Assembly (NCBI GenBank): GCA_015067885.1
Contig: SVLO01000003.1
Coordinates: 1 to 64,000 of the forward strand
DNA from: Oscillospiraceae bacterium
GTDB lineage: Bacteria > Bacillota > Clostridia > Oscillospirales > Oscillospiraceae
Reading direction: 5' to 3'
Length of the DNA stretch: 64,000 bases
Below, piece by piece: positions 25,751-35,851 of this stretch. The notes under the pieces are model-generated. The model ran no database searches. It saw only the letters and a program-made list of their open reading frames with translations, and had not been told where the DNA came from. A program made the translations under genes and the position numbers. The first letter of the stretch is position 1, and every line of letters begins with the position of its first letter.

Positions 25751-25854
25751 CAGACAGGTGAGTTTTGATATGTCTTGATAGCTGCATCCGGAGATTGGCA
25801 CGCGGAGAAAAATAGTGGCATACAGTTTGCTGCTATCAGAAAAGGAGAGTCGCA

Positions 25855-28800
25855 ATGAGCAATTTTACTATTTTTAACGAAACGATTTCTTTCCCGGATT
25901 CTGCAGACAGATACTACATGGTGAGGCGGGATTGCAGAAAGGCCATGCAGGAGGCGGAAACGGATTTCGCCAATTTTTATCGCTCGGCGGGCAATATTCG
26001 TACTGTGCTGGAACGATATGCGGACGAGGTTGAAACCATTTTAAGGCGTAGAGCGTTGGACGTGCTGCATAAAAAGTTGCCGGAAATTGGTATTTACGAT
26101 GTTACGGCGAAGGCATTTGAACGGTCTTGTTTGAATGTGGATGAAGCGAACGAAGCCTTTGATGCGGTCGTAGATGCGTACAATGAAATTGAAGAGGAAC
26201 TGGCCATTGAAAAGGCATACCGCGAAGAGCGCAAAGAGTCCCGCGGCCAATGGGTAGGCGGCGGCTTTGGCTTGGGCGGAGCAATTAAGGGTGCCATGAC
26301 CGCCGGTGCGTTGAATGCGGCCAGCGGATTAGGGCACAGCTTGGTTAATGCAATGGGCAATGCCGGCTCCGAGCGAGCCGCGGCAAGCGCCAAGGATCGC
26401 ATGTACATCAGCGACGAAACATACAAGAAACTTTGCCTTGGCGTCAAATTCTCTGTCTGGGATATTTACACCGAATATATGCAGTTGGTAAACACGTATT
26501 TTAAGGATGCGGACGACCTGTACTTTACCAACGACTCTTTTGACGAAGAACGTGCAGAGGCACTTTTTGAAAATGCCAAAGCCATCCCTGAAAAGAGAGA
26601 AGAATTGTTGGCCCAAGCGCTGAGCCAGTGTCCCTACTATGCGCAAGCGCTTACCTACATTTTTGAGCAGTATCCCGATGAACGCAAACAGGTTTCCTCG
26701 ATTGCGAACGCTTATTGCATCGACATTTCTGAGTGCCGCGAACTCGTAATCCAGGAGTTGTATGCAAAAGAGGAAGAGAACGACGAGGCGTCGTTGCTGG
26801 CGGTAAGAACGGATATCTTGGCGGCTATGGAGACGTACGGAATAAAGTCCAGCAAGACGCTGGATGCCCTGGATGAGCGCTATATGCAGTTGGTATTTGA
26901 ACGGCATTATGAGACGGCACTACCCGGAGAAAGAGACCGGGCGGTGGCGTTGCTTCGGGATTTCGATACCCAAAAGAGCAAGAAGGAAGCGTTTGTAAAG
27001 AAACATCTGATTTGGGAACTGCGCAAGGTCTGCCATGTGGCGTTTGAAGAAAAGAAAGTGCCAGAACTGATAAAACGCGAGTATTGCGCGTTGCGAAAGG
27101 CCGGAGCTTCGGAAGAAAGAATCGGAGATGTTTTGGATGAAATGCTGACGATTCTTGACTATAAGGGGGCAAAAGGGTTTGCTTCCGACGAGAAGAAAGA
27201 AGACGTTTTTTGGGCGCTGTGTGATGTAGAGGCCTACAAACAGGTGGCGAATAAAAAAGCCGTTGCAAGAAAGGAAGAGGTGCTGGCCAAGATTATCGAG
27301 CGCATCGAAAGCGCGGACAGGATTCATGGTCTTGCGAATTCTCACTTGGAATGCAAGCGGGGAGAGGCGAATCGCAATGCGGGGAAGTTGAAATTCATAG
27401 ATTTGGAGCCCGGCGAATATGTGCTGATTGCCTACAGGGAGTCGCCGGGGGCGAATGACTGTAAACGCGGGTTTGCGATGACAGATAGAAGATTTGTCAG
27501 CAAAGGCGATGAGAGCGCACACCTTCGGGTGGGGAGCCAACCTACGTTCAAAGAAGGCGGCTTTTTTTCCGGTGGTGACATTACTGCTACAGCCGGAGGT
27601 AGAACCTATGATATCAGCGCGGAACATGTGAAGAGTAAAGATGCCCTTGCCAAGTGTTTGGAGGAGATCTTCAAGGAACTGATGCCTATCTACAAAGATT
27701 TGAAGGCAGTTGACAGTGAATGGGAAGAAGAGCAGAAAAAGCAACTGGCATGCTGTATCCGAGACAACGAGTTCTTGGTGCGGTGCTTCGATATGCAGAA
27801 AAAGGCAGAGAAAATTTTTGCTGATGAGGAAGCGGTAGCGAATGCGCTAAAGGTGCGGCAGATTGACCAGCTTATGAAAACGGTCAAGAGTACGGAGCCA
27901 AACTCCATTGCCGAGATTTGGGTGCAGTTGTGTACCAGCGAGTATGAGCCGGAGTTATATCAGTTCAGGCTGGAAGAACTGTTCGGGTATTTGTGTGGAA
28001 TTGTCCAAAAAGCAAACGTTGAGCAGCTTGGACAGTTGGAAATCGCAAGAGAAACTATATCCCAGTACAGCACTGCGGAGATGATGGAAGAACTGAAGTC
28101 CGCTATGGAAGCGAGAAGAGAGGAAGCGGAGCGGCTGCACATAATGGAACAAATTGACCAAATTATGAGTGCGGTTGTGAGTGTGAATCCCCATTCTGTT
28201 GCCGAGGTTTGGATGCAGTTGTGTGCCAGTGAGTACGAGCCGGCACTGTATGAAACCAAGTTGGATGAACTGTTTGGGTATTTGCAGAGAATTGCAGAAA
28301 CAGCAAATTTGGGGCAGTTTGAACAGCTGGAAGCGGCGAGAGAAAAAATATCCCGGTGCGGTGGCGCGGAGAAAATGCAAGAACTCAAGTCCGTTATGGA
28401 CGACAGGAGAGAAGAGGCGAAGCGACAGTATGCAGCCGAATTGGAATGGTATGCTGATGCTTGTGCCAAATTAGGCGAGTATAAGCTTGCGGATGTTAGT
28501 GCCCTGCGTAAAGGACTCCAAACGTGCGGATTAAGTGAGGAGGATATTGCGCCTTTTGCCGCGCAGATAGAAGCGCGGTATAGCGATCTCTATTACGAAG
28601 AGTTGATCGAAAAATGCACGAAGGAATCGCTTGTCGGGATGGGGAAAAAGGCGCGTGCGGAGTTGCAGACGGAACTGGAAGCGTATATTGGCGGCAAGGA
28701 AGATGCGCAGCAATATGCGGATCGAGTGAGAAATATTCGGGAACTCACCGAGAAACATAAAAGAGCGGTGAATGATGCGAGGGACCAAGCGCTTTCAGAG

Positions 28801-29913
28801 TTGATGGCGGCTGCAGCCGCAGCGGCTGAAATTATACGGGCAAAGCTTTATGATAAGCCGGAAATTTATATTTTCGGTGAGGAGCACTTGACCAAGGAAA
28901 AGCAGAATGATAAATTCAGCCGTTTTTATGAGGAGGGGGGCGAAAGACAGCTCTTTGGCGTTTACAGATTGAACGGAGGAGCGAAGATTCCGACCCTCAG
29001 CATAACCAATCTTAATGTTTATGTTGGTGGACGTACTTGGGAAGGCGTGCAGAAAAAAGTTGCGGTAGAATCGATTGTTCAAGTAAAGCCCGTAAAGATG
29101 TTTGGTGGCATTTCGCTTGTTACCGCCACGGAAACTATTGATGTGAAAACGGAGTTGCCCTATGAAGGCAAGGTTCAGTTGGCCGATGTGATTTCGGAAA
29201 TCGTCAAGTGTGTTGTTGCCGGCAAACAACGACTGCAGGTGCCACTGGCCGAAGCGGAAGCTACCTACAACAGGGACTTGGCGATACTTTTTGGTGAGCC
29301 GGTACCGGAAGAACAACCCGCCGCACCGGTAATGCAGCCTGCCGCGCCGGAAGCGCAGCCTGCCGAGCCGGTAGCACAGCCTGTTGCTCAACCGAGCCAG
29401 CTCACGCAAGCTGGAGTGAGTCAAGAACAGGTGGTTTCGGAAGCCCTTGAACTGCTGAACAGACCGTTTTGTGAGCTTGACCCTGCGCAGGTATCCAATG
29501 CGGTGAGGGCACTTATCGTTAAGCACAACGTGGTTGGTTATTTCGGCTGCGGGGGAGAAACGTTTGGGCGTAAATTCCCCAAAGCGGCTGCGGCTTACGC
29601 ACCGATCAAGGATGATGAAATCGCCCTGGTAATTGAGGATCAGACGATTTTCGGCAGTGCAAAGGAAGGCTTCGTGCTGACGGACAAGAACATCTACATC
29701 AATATGTCTCGGTGCAAAAACACGGTTGTGCCTCTGGTTAACGCGACAGGGGCCTATTGTAGAAGGGGCGGAGGTCTGACGGATGTAATCGTTTCCATGC
29801 AGGGAGGCGATTGGCGCGTTTCTTACCGCTCCAGCGATGCGGAAGGTCAGGCCTGTGCCGCATTCCTGACGGAACTCATTGCCTGGCTGAATGGCGGGGC
29901 AAATAAACCCTGA
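25855..29913 (+). CDS. very large uncharacterised multi-domain protein
   Basis: A 1352-residue protein I do not recognise. After an N-terminal helical region (1-125) comes a Gly/Ala-rich, mildly hydrophobic segment (GGGFGLGGAIKGAMTAGALN and onward, about 132-175), reminiscent of glycine-zipper membrane-inserting stretches. A long charged helical region follows. Three beta-rich modules resemble bacterial PH-like domains: around 520-600 (GEYVLIAYRES, GFAMTDRRFVSKG), 1020-1120 (FGVYRLNGG, LSITNLNVYVGG) and the C-terminus (EGFVLTDKNIYIN). Between them two copies of a unit of about 95 residues (SIAEIWVQLCTSEYEPELY and SVAEVWMQLCASEYEPALY) are in tandem. A Pro/Ala/Gln linker precedes the last module. 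Codon use is more AT-rich than in neighbours, suggesting transfer. It is monocistronic, with GGAGAG before the ATG. Confidence 0.8.
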   Translation: MSNFTIFNETISFPDSADRYYMVRRDCRKAMQEAETDFANFYRSAGNIRTVLERYADEVETILRRRALDVLHKKLPEIGIYDVTAKAFERSCLNVDEANEAFDAVVDAYNEIEEELAIEKAYREERKESRGQWVGGGFGLGGAIKGAMTAGALNAASGLGHSLVNAMGNAGSERAAASAKDRMYISDETYKKLCLGVKFSVWDIYTEYMQLVNTYFKDADDLYFTNDSFDEERAEALFENAKAIPEKREELLAQALSQCPYYAQALTYIFEQYPDERKQVSSIANAYCIDISECRELVIQELYAKEEENDEASLLAVRTDILAAMETYGIKSSKTLDALDERYMQLVFERHYETALPGERDRAVALLRDFDTQKSKKEAFVKKHLIWELRKVCHVAFEEKKVPELIKREYCALRKAGASEERIGDVLDEMLTILDYKGAKGFASDEKKEDVFWALCDVEAYKQVANKKAVARKEEVLAKIIERIESADRIHGLANSHLECKRGEANRNAGKLKFIDLEPGEYVLIAYRESPGANDCKRGFAMTDRRFVSKGDESAHLRVGSQPTFKEGGFFSGGDITATAGGRTYDISAEHVKSKDALAKCLEEIFKELMPIYKDLKAVDSEWEEEQKKQLACCIRDNEFLVRCFDMQKKAEKIFADEEAVANALKVRQIDQLMKTVKSTEPNSIAEIWVQLCTSEYEPELYQFRLEELFGYLCGIVQKANVEQLGQLEIARETISQYSTAEMMEELKSAMEARREEAERLHIMEQIDQIMSAVVSVNPHSVAEVWMQLCASEYEPALYETKLDELFGYLQRIAETANLGQFEQLEAAREKISRCGGAEKMQELKSVMDDRREEAKRQYAAELEWYADACAKLGEYKLADVSALRKGLQTCGLSEEDIAPFAAQIEARYSDLYYEELIEKCTKESLVGMGKKARAELQTELEAYIGGKEDAQQYADRVRNIRELTEKHKRAVNDARDQALSELMAAAAAAAEIIRAKLYDKPEIYIFGEEHLTKEKQNDKFSRFYEEGGERQLFGVYRLNGGAKIPTLSITNLNVYVGGRTWEGVQKKVAVESIVQVKPVKMFGGISLVTATETIDVKTELPYEGKVQLADVISEIVKCVVAGKQRLQVPLAEAEATYNRDLAILFGEPVPEEQPAAPVMQPAAPEAQPAEPVAQPVAQPSQLTQAGVSQEQVVSEALELLNRPFCELDPAQVSNAVRALIVKHNVVGYFGCGGETFGRKFPKAAAAYAPIKDDEIALVIEDQTIFGSAKEGFVLTDKNIYINMSRCKNTVVPLVNATGAYCRRGGGLTDVIVSMQGGDWRVSYRSSDAEGQACAAFLTELIAWLNGGANKP
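27880..28440 (+). repeat. in-frame tandem duplication of about 280 bp
   Basis: Inside the large gene two adjacent, diverged copies of a unit of about 280 bases encode matching helical modules. Each contains IDQ(L/I)M, a W-(V/M)-QLC-(T/A)-SEYEP motif, a (E/D)ELFGYL motif and an (E/Q)ELKS motif in the same order. Confidence 0.75.
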
Positions 29914-29969
29914 TGGGACCGACCAAAAAACACCTGGCATAGCGTTACGCTATTTCCTACACGGTTGCA

Positions 29970-30009
29970 AAAACAGCCGCCGCCCGTTGCAACGGGCGGC
30001 GGCTGTTTT
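29970..30009. terminator. bidirectional terminator
   Basis: A perfect 19-bp stem (AAAACAGCCGCCGCCCGTT, loop GC, complement) lies between the converging large gene and the glycosylase gene. Confidence 0.92.
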
Positions 30010-30012
30010 ACG

Positions 30013-30588
30013 TCAATAGGTATGGTCGCAGACCTCTCTTATCTTGGCTTGCAGGGTTTTCAGATCATCGAAGGTCTCCGGCTTGCGGCGGGGGTCCCGC
30101 AGCAGGGCGGCGGGGTGGAACAGGGCCATCATCAGGGTGCCGTTTTTCTCAAACCACTGGCCATGCTCCTGGGTGATTTTGAAATCCTCCTTGATGATGC
30201 GCATGGCGGAGATACGGCCCAGGCACACGATGATTTTGGGTTTCAGAAGGGCCACCTGATTGCGCAGCCAGTCCATGCAGGCGTCCTGCTCGGTGTTCAG
30301 GGGATCGCGGTTTTTGGGCGGGCGGCACTTGACCATGTTGGCGATGTAGATGTTCTTTGTGCGGCTCAGGTCGATGATCTCCAGCATCTCGTCCAGCAGC
30401 TTGCCGGCCCGGCCCACAAAGGGCTGGCCCTGCAGATCCTCGTTCTCGCCGGGACCCTCACCGATAAACAGCACCTCGGCGTCCCGGGGACCCACCCCGA
30501 AGACCACGTTGGTCCGCTCCTCGCACAGGGGGCATTTGCGGCAGGACATACACTGATGCTCCAACTCGTCCCAATTCAGCATGGACAT
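30013..30588 (-). CDS. type-4/5 uracil-DNA glycosylase
   Basis: A 191-residue iron-sulfur uracil-DNA glycosylase, which removes uracil from DNA at the start of base-excision repair. Motif [21 protein letters not shown] and the late FHPAALLR motif are those of family 4. Cluster cysteines are visible as Cys13 and Cys16 near the N-terminus (in CMSCRKC) and as the pair in [11 protein letters not shown] and QDACMDWL. The start at 30588 is 6 bases after GGAGGA; a GTG two codons upstream overlaps the site. It stands alone with its own promoter. Confidence 0.93.
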   Translation of the reverse strand: MSMLNWDELEHQCMSCRKCPLCEERTNVVFGVGPRDAEVLFIGEGPGENEDLQGQPFVGRAGKLLDEMLEIIDLSRTKNIYIANMVKCRPPKNRDPLNTEQDACMDWLRNQVALLKPKIIVCLGRISAMRIIKEDFKITQEHGQWFEKNGTLMMALFHPAALLRDPRRKPETFDDLKTLQAKIREVCDHTY

Positions 30589-30615
30589 ACACACTCCTCC
30601 AAAGGCGTTTTTTAC

Positions 30616-30644
30616 AGTATAGCACGATTTGAAGCGGCGGAAAA
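30616..30644 (-). promoter_or_regulatory. promoter of the uracil-DNA glycosylase gene
   Basis: On the minus strand TATACT has a poor -35 match (TTTTCC) at 17 bases. Confidence 0.45.
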
Positions 30645-30674
30645 GGAAAAAATGAGCCGGGAGTCAAATTATGC

Positions 30675-30704
30675 TGGACAAAGACGAGGGAGAGGGCATA
30701 TTAT
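30675..30704 (+). promoter_or_regulatory. promoter of the LTA-synthase-like gene
   Basis: TGGACA and TATTAT are 18 bases apart, ending 38 bases before the chosen start codon. Confidence 0.55.
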
Positions 30705-30742
30705 ATATATACTTGACTGAGAAAGAAAGGGCTGTGACTGCC

Positions 30743-32815
30743 ATGAAAAGATGGAAGGAATGGAAAGGACTTGAGGAACTCAAGGAGCTTTGGCGCCCCG
30801 CGGGACTGTTCGTCGGCGCCATCCTTTGGCTGGAGCTGATTTGGCGCGCGTTTTATGTGGAGCGGTTCTTTGACAGAGGGCTTTTGTACATTGTGCTGTT
30901 CAGCCTGCCTGCGGCACTGGTGTGCGCGTTCATCAGCAGCCTTTGGGGGAAGAAAGGCAATCGCATTGCCGCCGGTGTGCTGCTGGGACTGCTTACGCTT
31001 TGGTATGCGACACAGGCGGTTTACAACACCATTTTCCACAGTATGCTGGTGACCAAATCCTTCGGCATGGCGGGACAGGTGTTCAGCAACTACTGGCGGG
31101 AGACGCTGGTGGGCATCGGTAAGACGCTGCCGGTCATTTTGCTGCTGGTGCTGCCCCTTGCGGTCCTGTGGTTCCTGCGGGAGCGTCTGATCCCCACCTC
31201 ACGGATGAATACGCGGGCGCTGGTGCTGGCTGCCGGGGGCGCGGTGGTGTTCCAATTGCTGGGCGTTGCCTGCATCGGGTTGCCCTCCGGCGAGACCATG
31301 ACCACCCGTGAGCTGTATCGACAGAGTTTTCTGCCCGACGTGGCTGTGGCCCGCTTCGGCGTGCTGACCACCCTGCGTCTGGACATTCAGCAGAGCCTGT
31401 TCGGGCTGGAAGAACCCGACGACGACACGCTGCTGCCCGACCAATCGGTGGATGTTTCTCAGGCGGGGGACGGCTCTCAAAACACGGAGACCACCTACGG
31501 TCCCAATGTGCTGAACATCGATTTCGACGCGCTTATGGCAGGGGAGACGGATAAGACCGTGCAGAATATGCACCAGTACTTCTCCACCCGCCAGCCCACC
31601 ATGAAGAACGAGTACACCGGTATGTTTGAGGGGAAAAATCTCATCCTGCTGACCGGCGAGGCGTTTTGGATCGGCGCCGTCCACCCGGAGTACACCCCCA
31701 CCCTTTACAAGCTGGCCAACGAGGGATTTGTGTTTGAAAACTTCTACAATCCCCTGTGGTGGTACTCCACCATTGACGGCGAATATGCCCACTGCACGGG
31801 GCTGATCCCCTCCAATCAGGTGAACTCCTCCTTCAAGTACAGCGGCAAAAACCAGGTGTCCATATACTTCAATATGGGCAATATGTTTGGCACGGCCGGT
31901 TATCCCGTTACTGCCTATCATAACCACACCTACACCTACTACGGCCGCGACCTGTCCCACCCCAATCTGGGCTACGATTACTACGGCATCGGCAATGGGC
32001 TGGATGTAGCCACCACCTGGCCTGAGTCCGACCTGGAGATGATGGAAAAGACCATCCCCCAGGCGCTGGCAGGGGAAAAGCCTTTCCACAACTATTACAT
32101 GACTGTCAGCGGCCACATGAACTATAACTTCCAGGGAAATGCCATGTCCAAAAAGCATAAGGAGGCTCTGGATGCCTCCGGCCTGAGTGAGCCGGCCCGG
32201 GCCTACCTGGCCTGCCACATCGAGTTGGACCAGGCGCTGGCCTACGTGCTGGAGCAGCTGGAGGCGGCGGGGGAACTGGAGAACACCGTGATCTGTATGT
32301 CCGGTGACCACTATCCCTACGGCCTGGACGGCACCGGCGCCATTGACGAGCTGACCGCCCCCGGGACCGAGGCGGATCTGATCGAGAAGTACCACTCTAC
32401 TTTGATTTTGTGGTCCGGCGACATGACCGAGCCGGTGGTGGTGGAAAAGCCCTGCTCCAGCATTGACGTGGTACCCACGCTGCTCAATCTGTTCGGCATG
32501 GATTACGACTCCCGCCTGATCATCGGCCGGGACATTCTGTCCGACTCGCCGGGTCTGGTTACGACCAATAAAAAATGCTTTGTTACCGACCTGGGCCGGT
32601 ACTACTCCAACACGGACACCTTTATTCCCAACGAGGGGGCCACGGTGCCGGAGGGCTATGTGCAGGACACGTATAAAGAGGTCCAGCGTATGTTCACCTA
32701 TTCCGAGCGTATTCTGTTCAACGATTATTACCGCAAGCTGGGTCTGAACCCCGGCACCCCGCCCCCTGTAGCGGAGGCGGAGCCGGTACAGACGGAACAG
32801 ACGGAGGCAAGCTAA
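30743..32815 (+). CDS. LTA synthase family protein (membrane sulfatase fold)
   Basis: A 690-residue membrane enzyme of the lipoteichoic acid synthase family, which polymerises or transfers glycerol-phosphate from phosphatidylglycerol on the outer face of the membrane. Five N-terminal helices are followed by a sulfatase-type catalytic domain from about residue 270. Motifs: GKNLILLTGEAFWIGA with the metal-binding acid, the nucleophile Thr in YSTIDGEYAHC, and CMSGDHYPYG (metal site). The C-terminus is Glu/Pro-rich. The start at 30743 fits the promoter; the frame continues upstream to 30671 but would lie inside it. No glycosyltransferase or wall-polymer genes are adjacent. Confidence 0.9.
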   Translation: MKRWKEWKGLEELKELWRPAGLFVGAILWLELIWRAFYVERFFDRGLLYIVLFSLPAALVCAFISSLWGKKGNRIAAGVLLGLLTLWYATQAVYNTIFHSMLVTKSFGMAGQVFSNYWRETLVGIGKTLPVILLLVLPLAVLWFLRERLIPTSRMNTRALVLAAGGAVVFQLLGVACIGLPSGETMTTRELYRQSFLPDVAVARFGVLTTLRLDIQQSLFGLEEPDDDTLLPDQSVDVSQAGDGSQNTETTYGPNVLNIDFDALMAGETDKTVQNMHQYFSTRQPTMKNEYTGMFEGKNLILLTGEAFWIGAVHPEYTPTLYKLANEGFVFENFYNPLWWYSTIDGEYAHCTGLIPSNQVNSSFKYSGKNQVSIYFNMGNMFGTAGYPVTAYHNHTYTYYGRDLSHPNLGYDYYGIGNGLDVATTWPESDLEMMEKTIPQALAGEKPFHNYYMTVSGHMNYNFQGNAMSKKHKEALDASGLSEPARAYLACHIELDQALAYVLEQLEAAGELENTVICMSGDHYPYGLDGTGAIDELTAPGTEADLIEKYHSTLILWSGDMTEPVVVEKPCSSIDVVPTLLNLFGMDYDSRLIIGRDILSDSPGLVTTNKKCFVTDLGRYYSNTDTFIPNEGATVPEGYVQDTYKEVQRMFTYSERILFNDYYRKLGLNPGTPPPVAEAEPVQTEQTEAS

Positions 32816-32836
32816 ATCTGCCGCTGTTTTATGCCC

Positions 32837-32865
32837 TTGACAAACGGTTGGGGGTACAATATAAT
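32837..32865 (+). promoter_or_regulatory. consensus promoter of the valS leader
   Basis: TTGACA and TATAAT are separated by 17 bases, a perfect sigma-A promoter, 7 bases before the T-box leader. Confidence 0.92.
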
Positions 32866-32871
32866 AGATGG

Positions 32872-33131
32872 GTAAAAGGCTTGGAAGGGAAGTAGTACAC
32901 ATCGGTTTGGTCTGCAGAGAGGTGCCGGGTGGTGAAAGGCATCGTCCGATGGTGTGGAAGTCGTCCCGGAGCTGCGTTTCCGAATGTAGGGCGGGATGCC
33001 ACATCCTGCCGCAAGTAGGTTGCGCCGTCTGCCCGCGTTAAGGGAAATGAGTGTCCCTTGCAAAAGGGAAATTCAGGTGGTACCGCGGTTTATTCAAATC
33101 GCCCTGAGCAAATTGCTTGGGGCGATTTTTG
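32872..33131 (+). promoter_or_regulatory. T-box leader, valine-specific
   Basis: A T-box that reads the charging state of tRNA-Val and controls valS by antitermination. Stem I elements are visible: GAAGTAGTA, the GCAGAGAG bulge motif and the GGTGGTGAAAGGC apical loop. The specifier GTC (32960-32962) sits in the expected context TGGAA-GTC-G. The T-box core GGTGGTACCGCGG (33076-33088) is present, and the terminator hairpin at about 33096-33131 ends in a T-run. Uncharged tRNA-Val(GAC) should pair at both places and prevent termination. Confidence 0.95.
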
Positions 33132-33154
33132 TTGCCCCGAAAGGAGAAATTACC

Positions 33155-35782
33155 ATGAAAGAACTGCCCAAGGTTTACGAACCCCAAGAGGTAGAGTCCC
33201 GCATCTACGACTCGTGGGAGAAAAACGGCTGCTTCCGGGCCGCGCGCGACCCGCAGAAGAAGCCTTTCACCATCGTCATGCCGCCCCCCAACGTCACCGG
33301 TCAGCTGCACATGGGTCACGCCATGGACTGCACCCTGCAGGATATTCTGATCCGTTTCAAGCGTATGCAGGGCTACGCCGCCCTGTGGGTACCCGGCACC
33401 GACCACGCCGGCATCGCCACCCAAATCAAGGTGGAGGAGGCCCTGCGCAATGAGGAGGGCCTGACCCGCTACGACCTGGGCCGTGAGAAGTTCCTGGACC
33501 GGGTGTGGGACTGGAAGAATAAGTACGGCGACCGTATCGTGGCCCAGCAGAAGAAGATGGGCGCCTCCTGCGATTGGGAGCGTTCCCGCTTCACCATGGA
33601 TGAGGGCTGCTCCAAGGCTGTGCGCGAGGTGTTTGTGTCCCTGTATGAAAAGGGCCTGATCTACAAGGGCAGCCGCATCATCAACTGGTGTCCCAACTGC
33701 GTCACCGCTCTGTCCGACGCCGAGGTGGAGTATCAGGACAAGCCCGGCCACATGTGGCACATGCGCTACCCCCTGACCGACGGCAGCGGCTACCTGGTAG
33801 TGGCCACCACCCGCCCCGAGACCATGATGGGCGACACCGGCGTGGCCGTCCACCCCGAGGACGAGCGCTACAAGCACCTGGTGGGCAAGACCGTTACCCT
33901 GCCCCTGATGGACCGTCCCATCCCCATCGTGGCCGACGAGTACGTGGAGATGGACTTCGGTACCGGCTGTGTGAAGATGACCCCCGCCCACGACCCCAAC
34001 GACTTCGAGGTGGGCCTGCGCCACAATTTGGAGACCATCCGTGTGCTGGACGACAACGGCGTGGTCAACGCCAACGGCGGCAAGTACGAGGGCATGGACC
34101 GCTACGAGGCCCGCAAGGCCGTGGTGGCCGACCTGGAGGCCCTTGGCCTGATGGAGAAGATCGAGGATTACTCCCACAACGTGGGTACCTGCTACCGCTG
34201 CCACAAGGACGTGGAACCCATCATCTCCGCCCAGTGGTTCGTGAAGATGGAACCCCTGGCCAAGGAGGCTCTGCGTGTGGTCAACGAGGGGGAGACCCGA
34301 TTCGTTCCCGATCGCTTCGCCAAGACCTATACCAACTGGATGGAAAACGTCCGTGACTGGTGTATCTCCCGCCAGCTTTGGTGGGGCCATCAGATCCCCG
34401 TGTGGTACTGTGCCGACTGCGGCAAGATGACCGTCAGCCGGGAGGATGCCACCCAGTGCGCCCACTGCGGCAGCAAGAACATTGAGCGGGATCCCGACGT
34501 GCTGGATACCTGGTTCTCCTCCGCTCTGTGGCCCTTCTCCACCCTGGGCTGGCCCAACGCCGACAGCGAGGATCTGAAGTACTTCTATCCCACCGACGTG
34601 CTGGTCACCGGCTACGACATCATTTTCTTCTGGGTGGCCCGCATGATCTTCTCCGCCTGTGAGCATACCAAGCTGCCCCCCTTCCACACCGTGTTCATCC
34701 ACGGCCTGGTCCGGGACGACAAGGGCCGCAAGATGTCCAAGTCCCTGGGCAACGGCATCGACCCCCTGGAGATCGCCGAGACCTACGGCGCCGACGCCCT
34801 GCGATTCAACCTGGTCACCGGCAACAGCCCTGGCAACGATATGCGCTTCTACACCGAGCGGTGCGAGGCCATGCGCAACTTCGCCAACAAGATCTGGAAC
34901 GCCAGCCGCTTCCTGATGATGAACCTGACCATCGACAAGTGCGAGCTGCCCGACAAGCTGGAGCTGGAGGATAAGTGGATCCTGTCCAAGCTCAACAGCC
35001 TCATTCCCGATGTGACGGAGAACATGGACCGCTACGAGCTGGGCGTGGCCGCCCAGAAGGTGTACGACTTCATTTGGGACAGCTACTGCGACTGGTACAT
35101 CGAGCTGACCAAGTCCCGCCTGCAGGGGGAGGACGCCGACAGTAAGACCCGGGCCCAGCAGGTGCTGTGCTACGTGCTGGCCGAGATTTTGAAGCTGCTG
35201 CACCCCTTCATGCCCTTCATTACCGAAGAGATCTGGCAGGCGCTGCCCCACGAGGGTGACTTCCTCATGCTGCAGAAGTGGCCCGAGTACCGCGAAGACC
35301 TGGCCTTTGCCGCCGAGGAAAAGGCCCTGGAGCAGGTCATGGATGCCATCCGTGCCATCCGTACCCGCCGGGCCGAGATGAATGTGCCTCCCTCCAAGAA
35401 GGCCCAACTCACCGTTGCCACCGCCCAGCAGGACGTGTTCACCGCCGGCATCCCCTTCCTCAAGCGCCTGGGCTACGCCAGCGAGGTGACTATCGTGGCC
35501 GCCGACAACGCCCCCGACGCCGCCGGTCAGGTGGTCGTCGTGACCCCCGCCGCCCAGCTCTTCATCCCCATGGGTGAGCTGGTGGATTTGGAGAAGGAGA
35601 AGGCCCGCATCGAGAAGGAACTGAAGAAGAATTCCGACGAGCTGACCAAGCTCAACGCCAAGCTGTCTAACCCCGGCTTTGTCAATAAGGCTCCCGCCAA
35701 CGTGGTGAACGCCGAGAAGGAGCGCGCCGCTACCCTGGCCGAGCTGGTTGCCAAGCTGGAGGAGCAGTTGAAGACTATGTAA
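33155..35782 (+). CDS. valS: valyl-tRNA synthetase
   Basis: ValRS charges tRNA-Val and edits mis-charged threonine. The 875-residue class I enzyme has the HIGH-type motif as [14 protein letters not shown] as RKMSKSLGN, the CP1 editing domain ([31 protein letters not shown]), paired zinc-like cysteines (CADCGK and CAHCGS), an anticodon-binding helical domain and a C-terminal coiled coil ([18 protein letters not shown]). AAAGGAG precedes the ATG at 33155; the frame upstream belongs to the T-box leader. Regulation is by the T-box. Confidence 0.97.
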   Translation: MKELPKVYEPQEVESRIYDSWEKNGCFRAARDPQKKPFTIVMPPPNVTGQLHMGHAMDCTLQDILIRFKRMQGYAALWVPGTDHAGIATQIKVEEALRNEEGLTRYDLGREKFLDRVWDWKNKYGDRIVAQQKKMGASCDWERSRFTMDEGCSKAVREVFVSLYEKGLIYKGSRIINWCPNCVTALSDAEVEYQDKPGHMWHMRYPLTDGSGYLVVATTRPETMMGDTGVAVHPEDERYKHLVGKTVTLPLMDRPIPIVADEYVEMDFGTGCVKMTPAHDPNDFEVGLRHNLETIRVLDDNGVVNANGGKYEGMDRYEARKAVVADLEALGLMEKIEDYSHNVGTCYRCHKDVEPIISAQWFVKMEPLAKEALRVVNEGETRFVPDRFAKTYTNWMENVRDWCISRQLWWGHQIPVWYCADCGKMTVSREDATQCAHCGSKNIERDPDVLDTWFSSALWPFSTLGWPNADSEDLKYFYPTDVLVTGYDIIFFWVARMIFSACEHTKLPPFHTVFIHGLVRDDKGRKMSKSLGNGIDPLEIAETYGADALRFNLVTGNSPGNDMRFYTERCEAMRNFANKIWNASRFLMMNLTIDKCELPDKLELEDKWILSKLNSLIPDVTENMDRYELGVAAQKVYDFIWDSYCDWYIELTKSRLQGEDADSKTRAQQVLCYVLAEILKLLHPFMPFITEEIWQALPHEGDFLMLQKWPEYREDLAFAAEEKALEQVMDAIRAIRTRRAEMNVPPSKKAQLTVATAQQDVFTAGIPFLKRLGYASEVTIVAADNAPDAAGQVVVVTPAAQLFIPMGELVDLEKEKARIEKELKKNSDELTKLNAKLSNPGFVNKAPANVVNAEKERAATLAELVAKLEEQLKTM

Positions 35783-35788
35783 GCGCAA

Positions 35789-35824
35789 CATTCCCTTTAC
35801 GTACCAAGGTGCGTAAAGGGAATG
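35789..35824. repeat. long inverted repeat after valS
   Basis: CATTCCCTTTACG (35789-35801) and its exact complement (35812-35824) flank a 10-nt spacer that can pair further. No T-run follows, so it is either a weak terminator of valS or an operator for the DtxR-like regulator 28 bases downstream. Confidence 0.6.
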
Positions 35825-35851
35825 TCCATTACAGAAAAATGAGGTGAGTTT

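Noticed and set aside
32996-33154. An N-terminal extension of valS
   Set aside because: The frame is open upstream, but this DNA is the T-box leader including the terminator; ATG 33155 has AAAGGAG.
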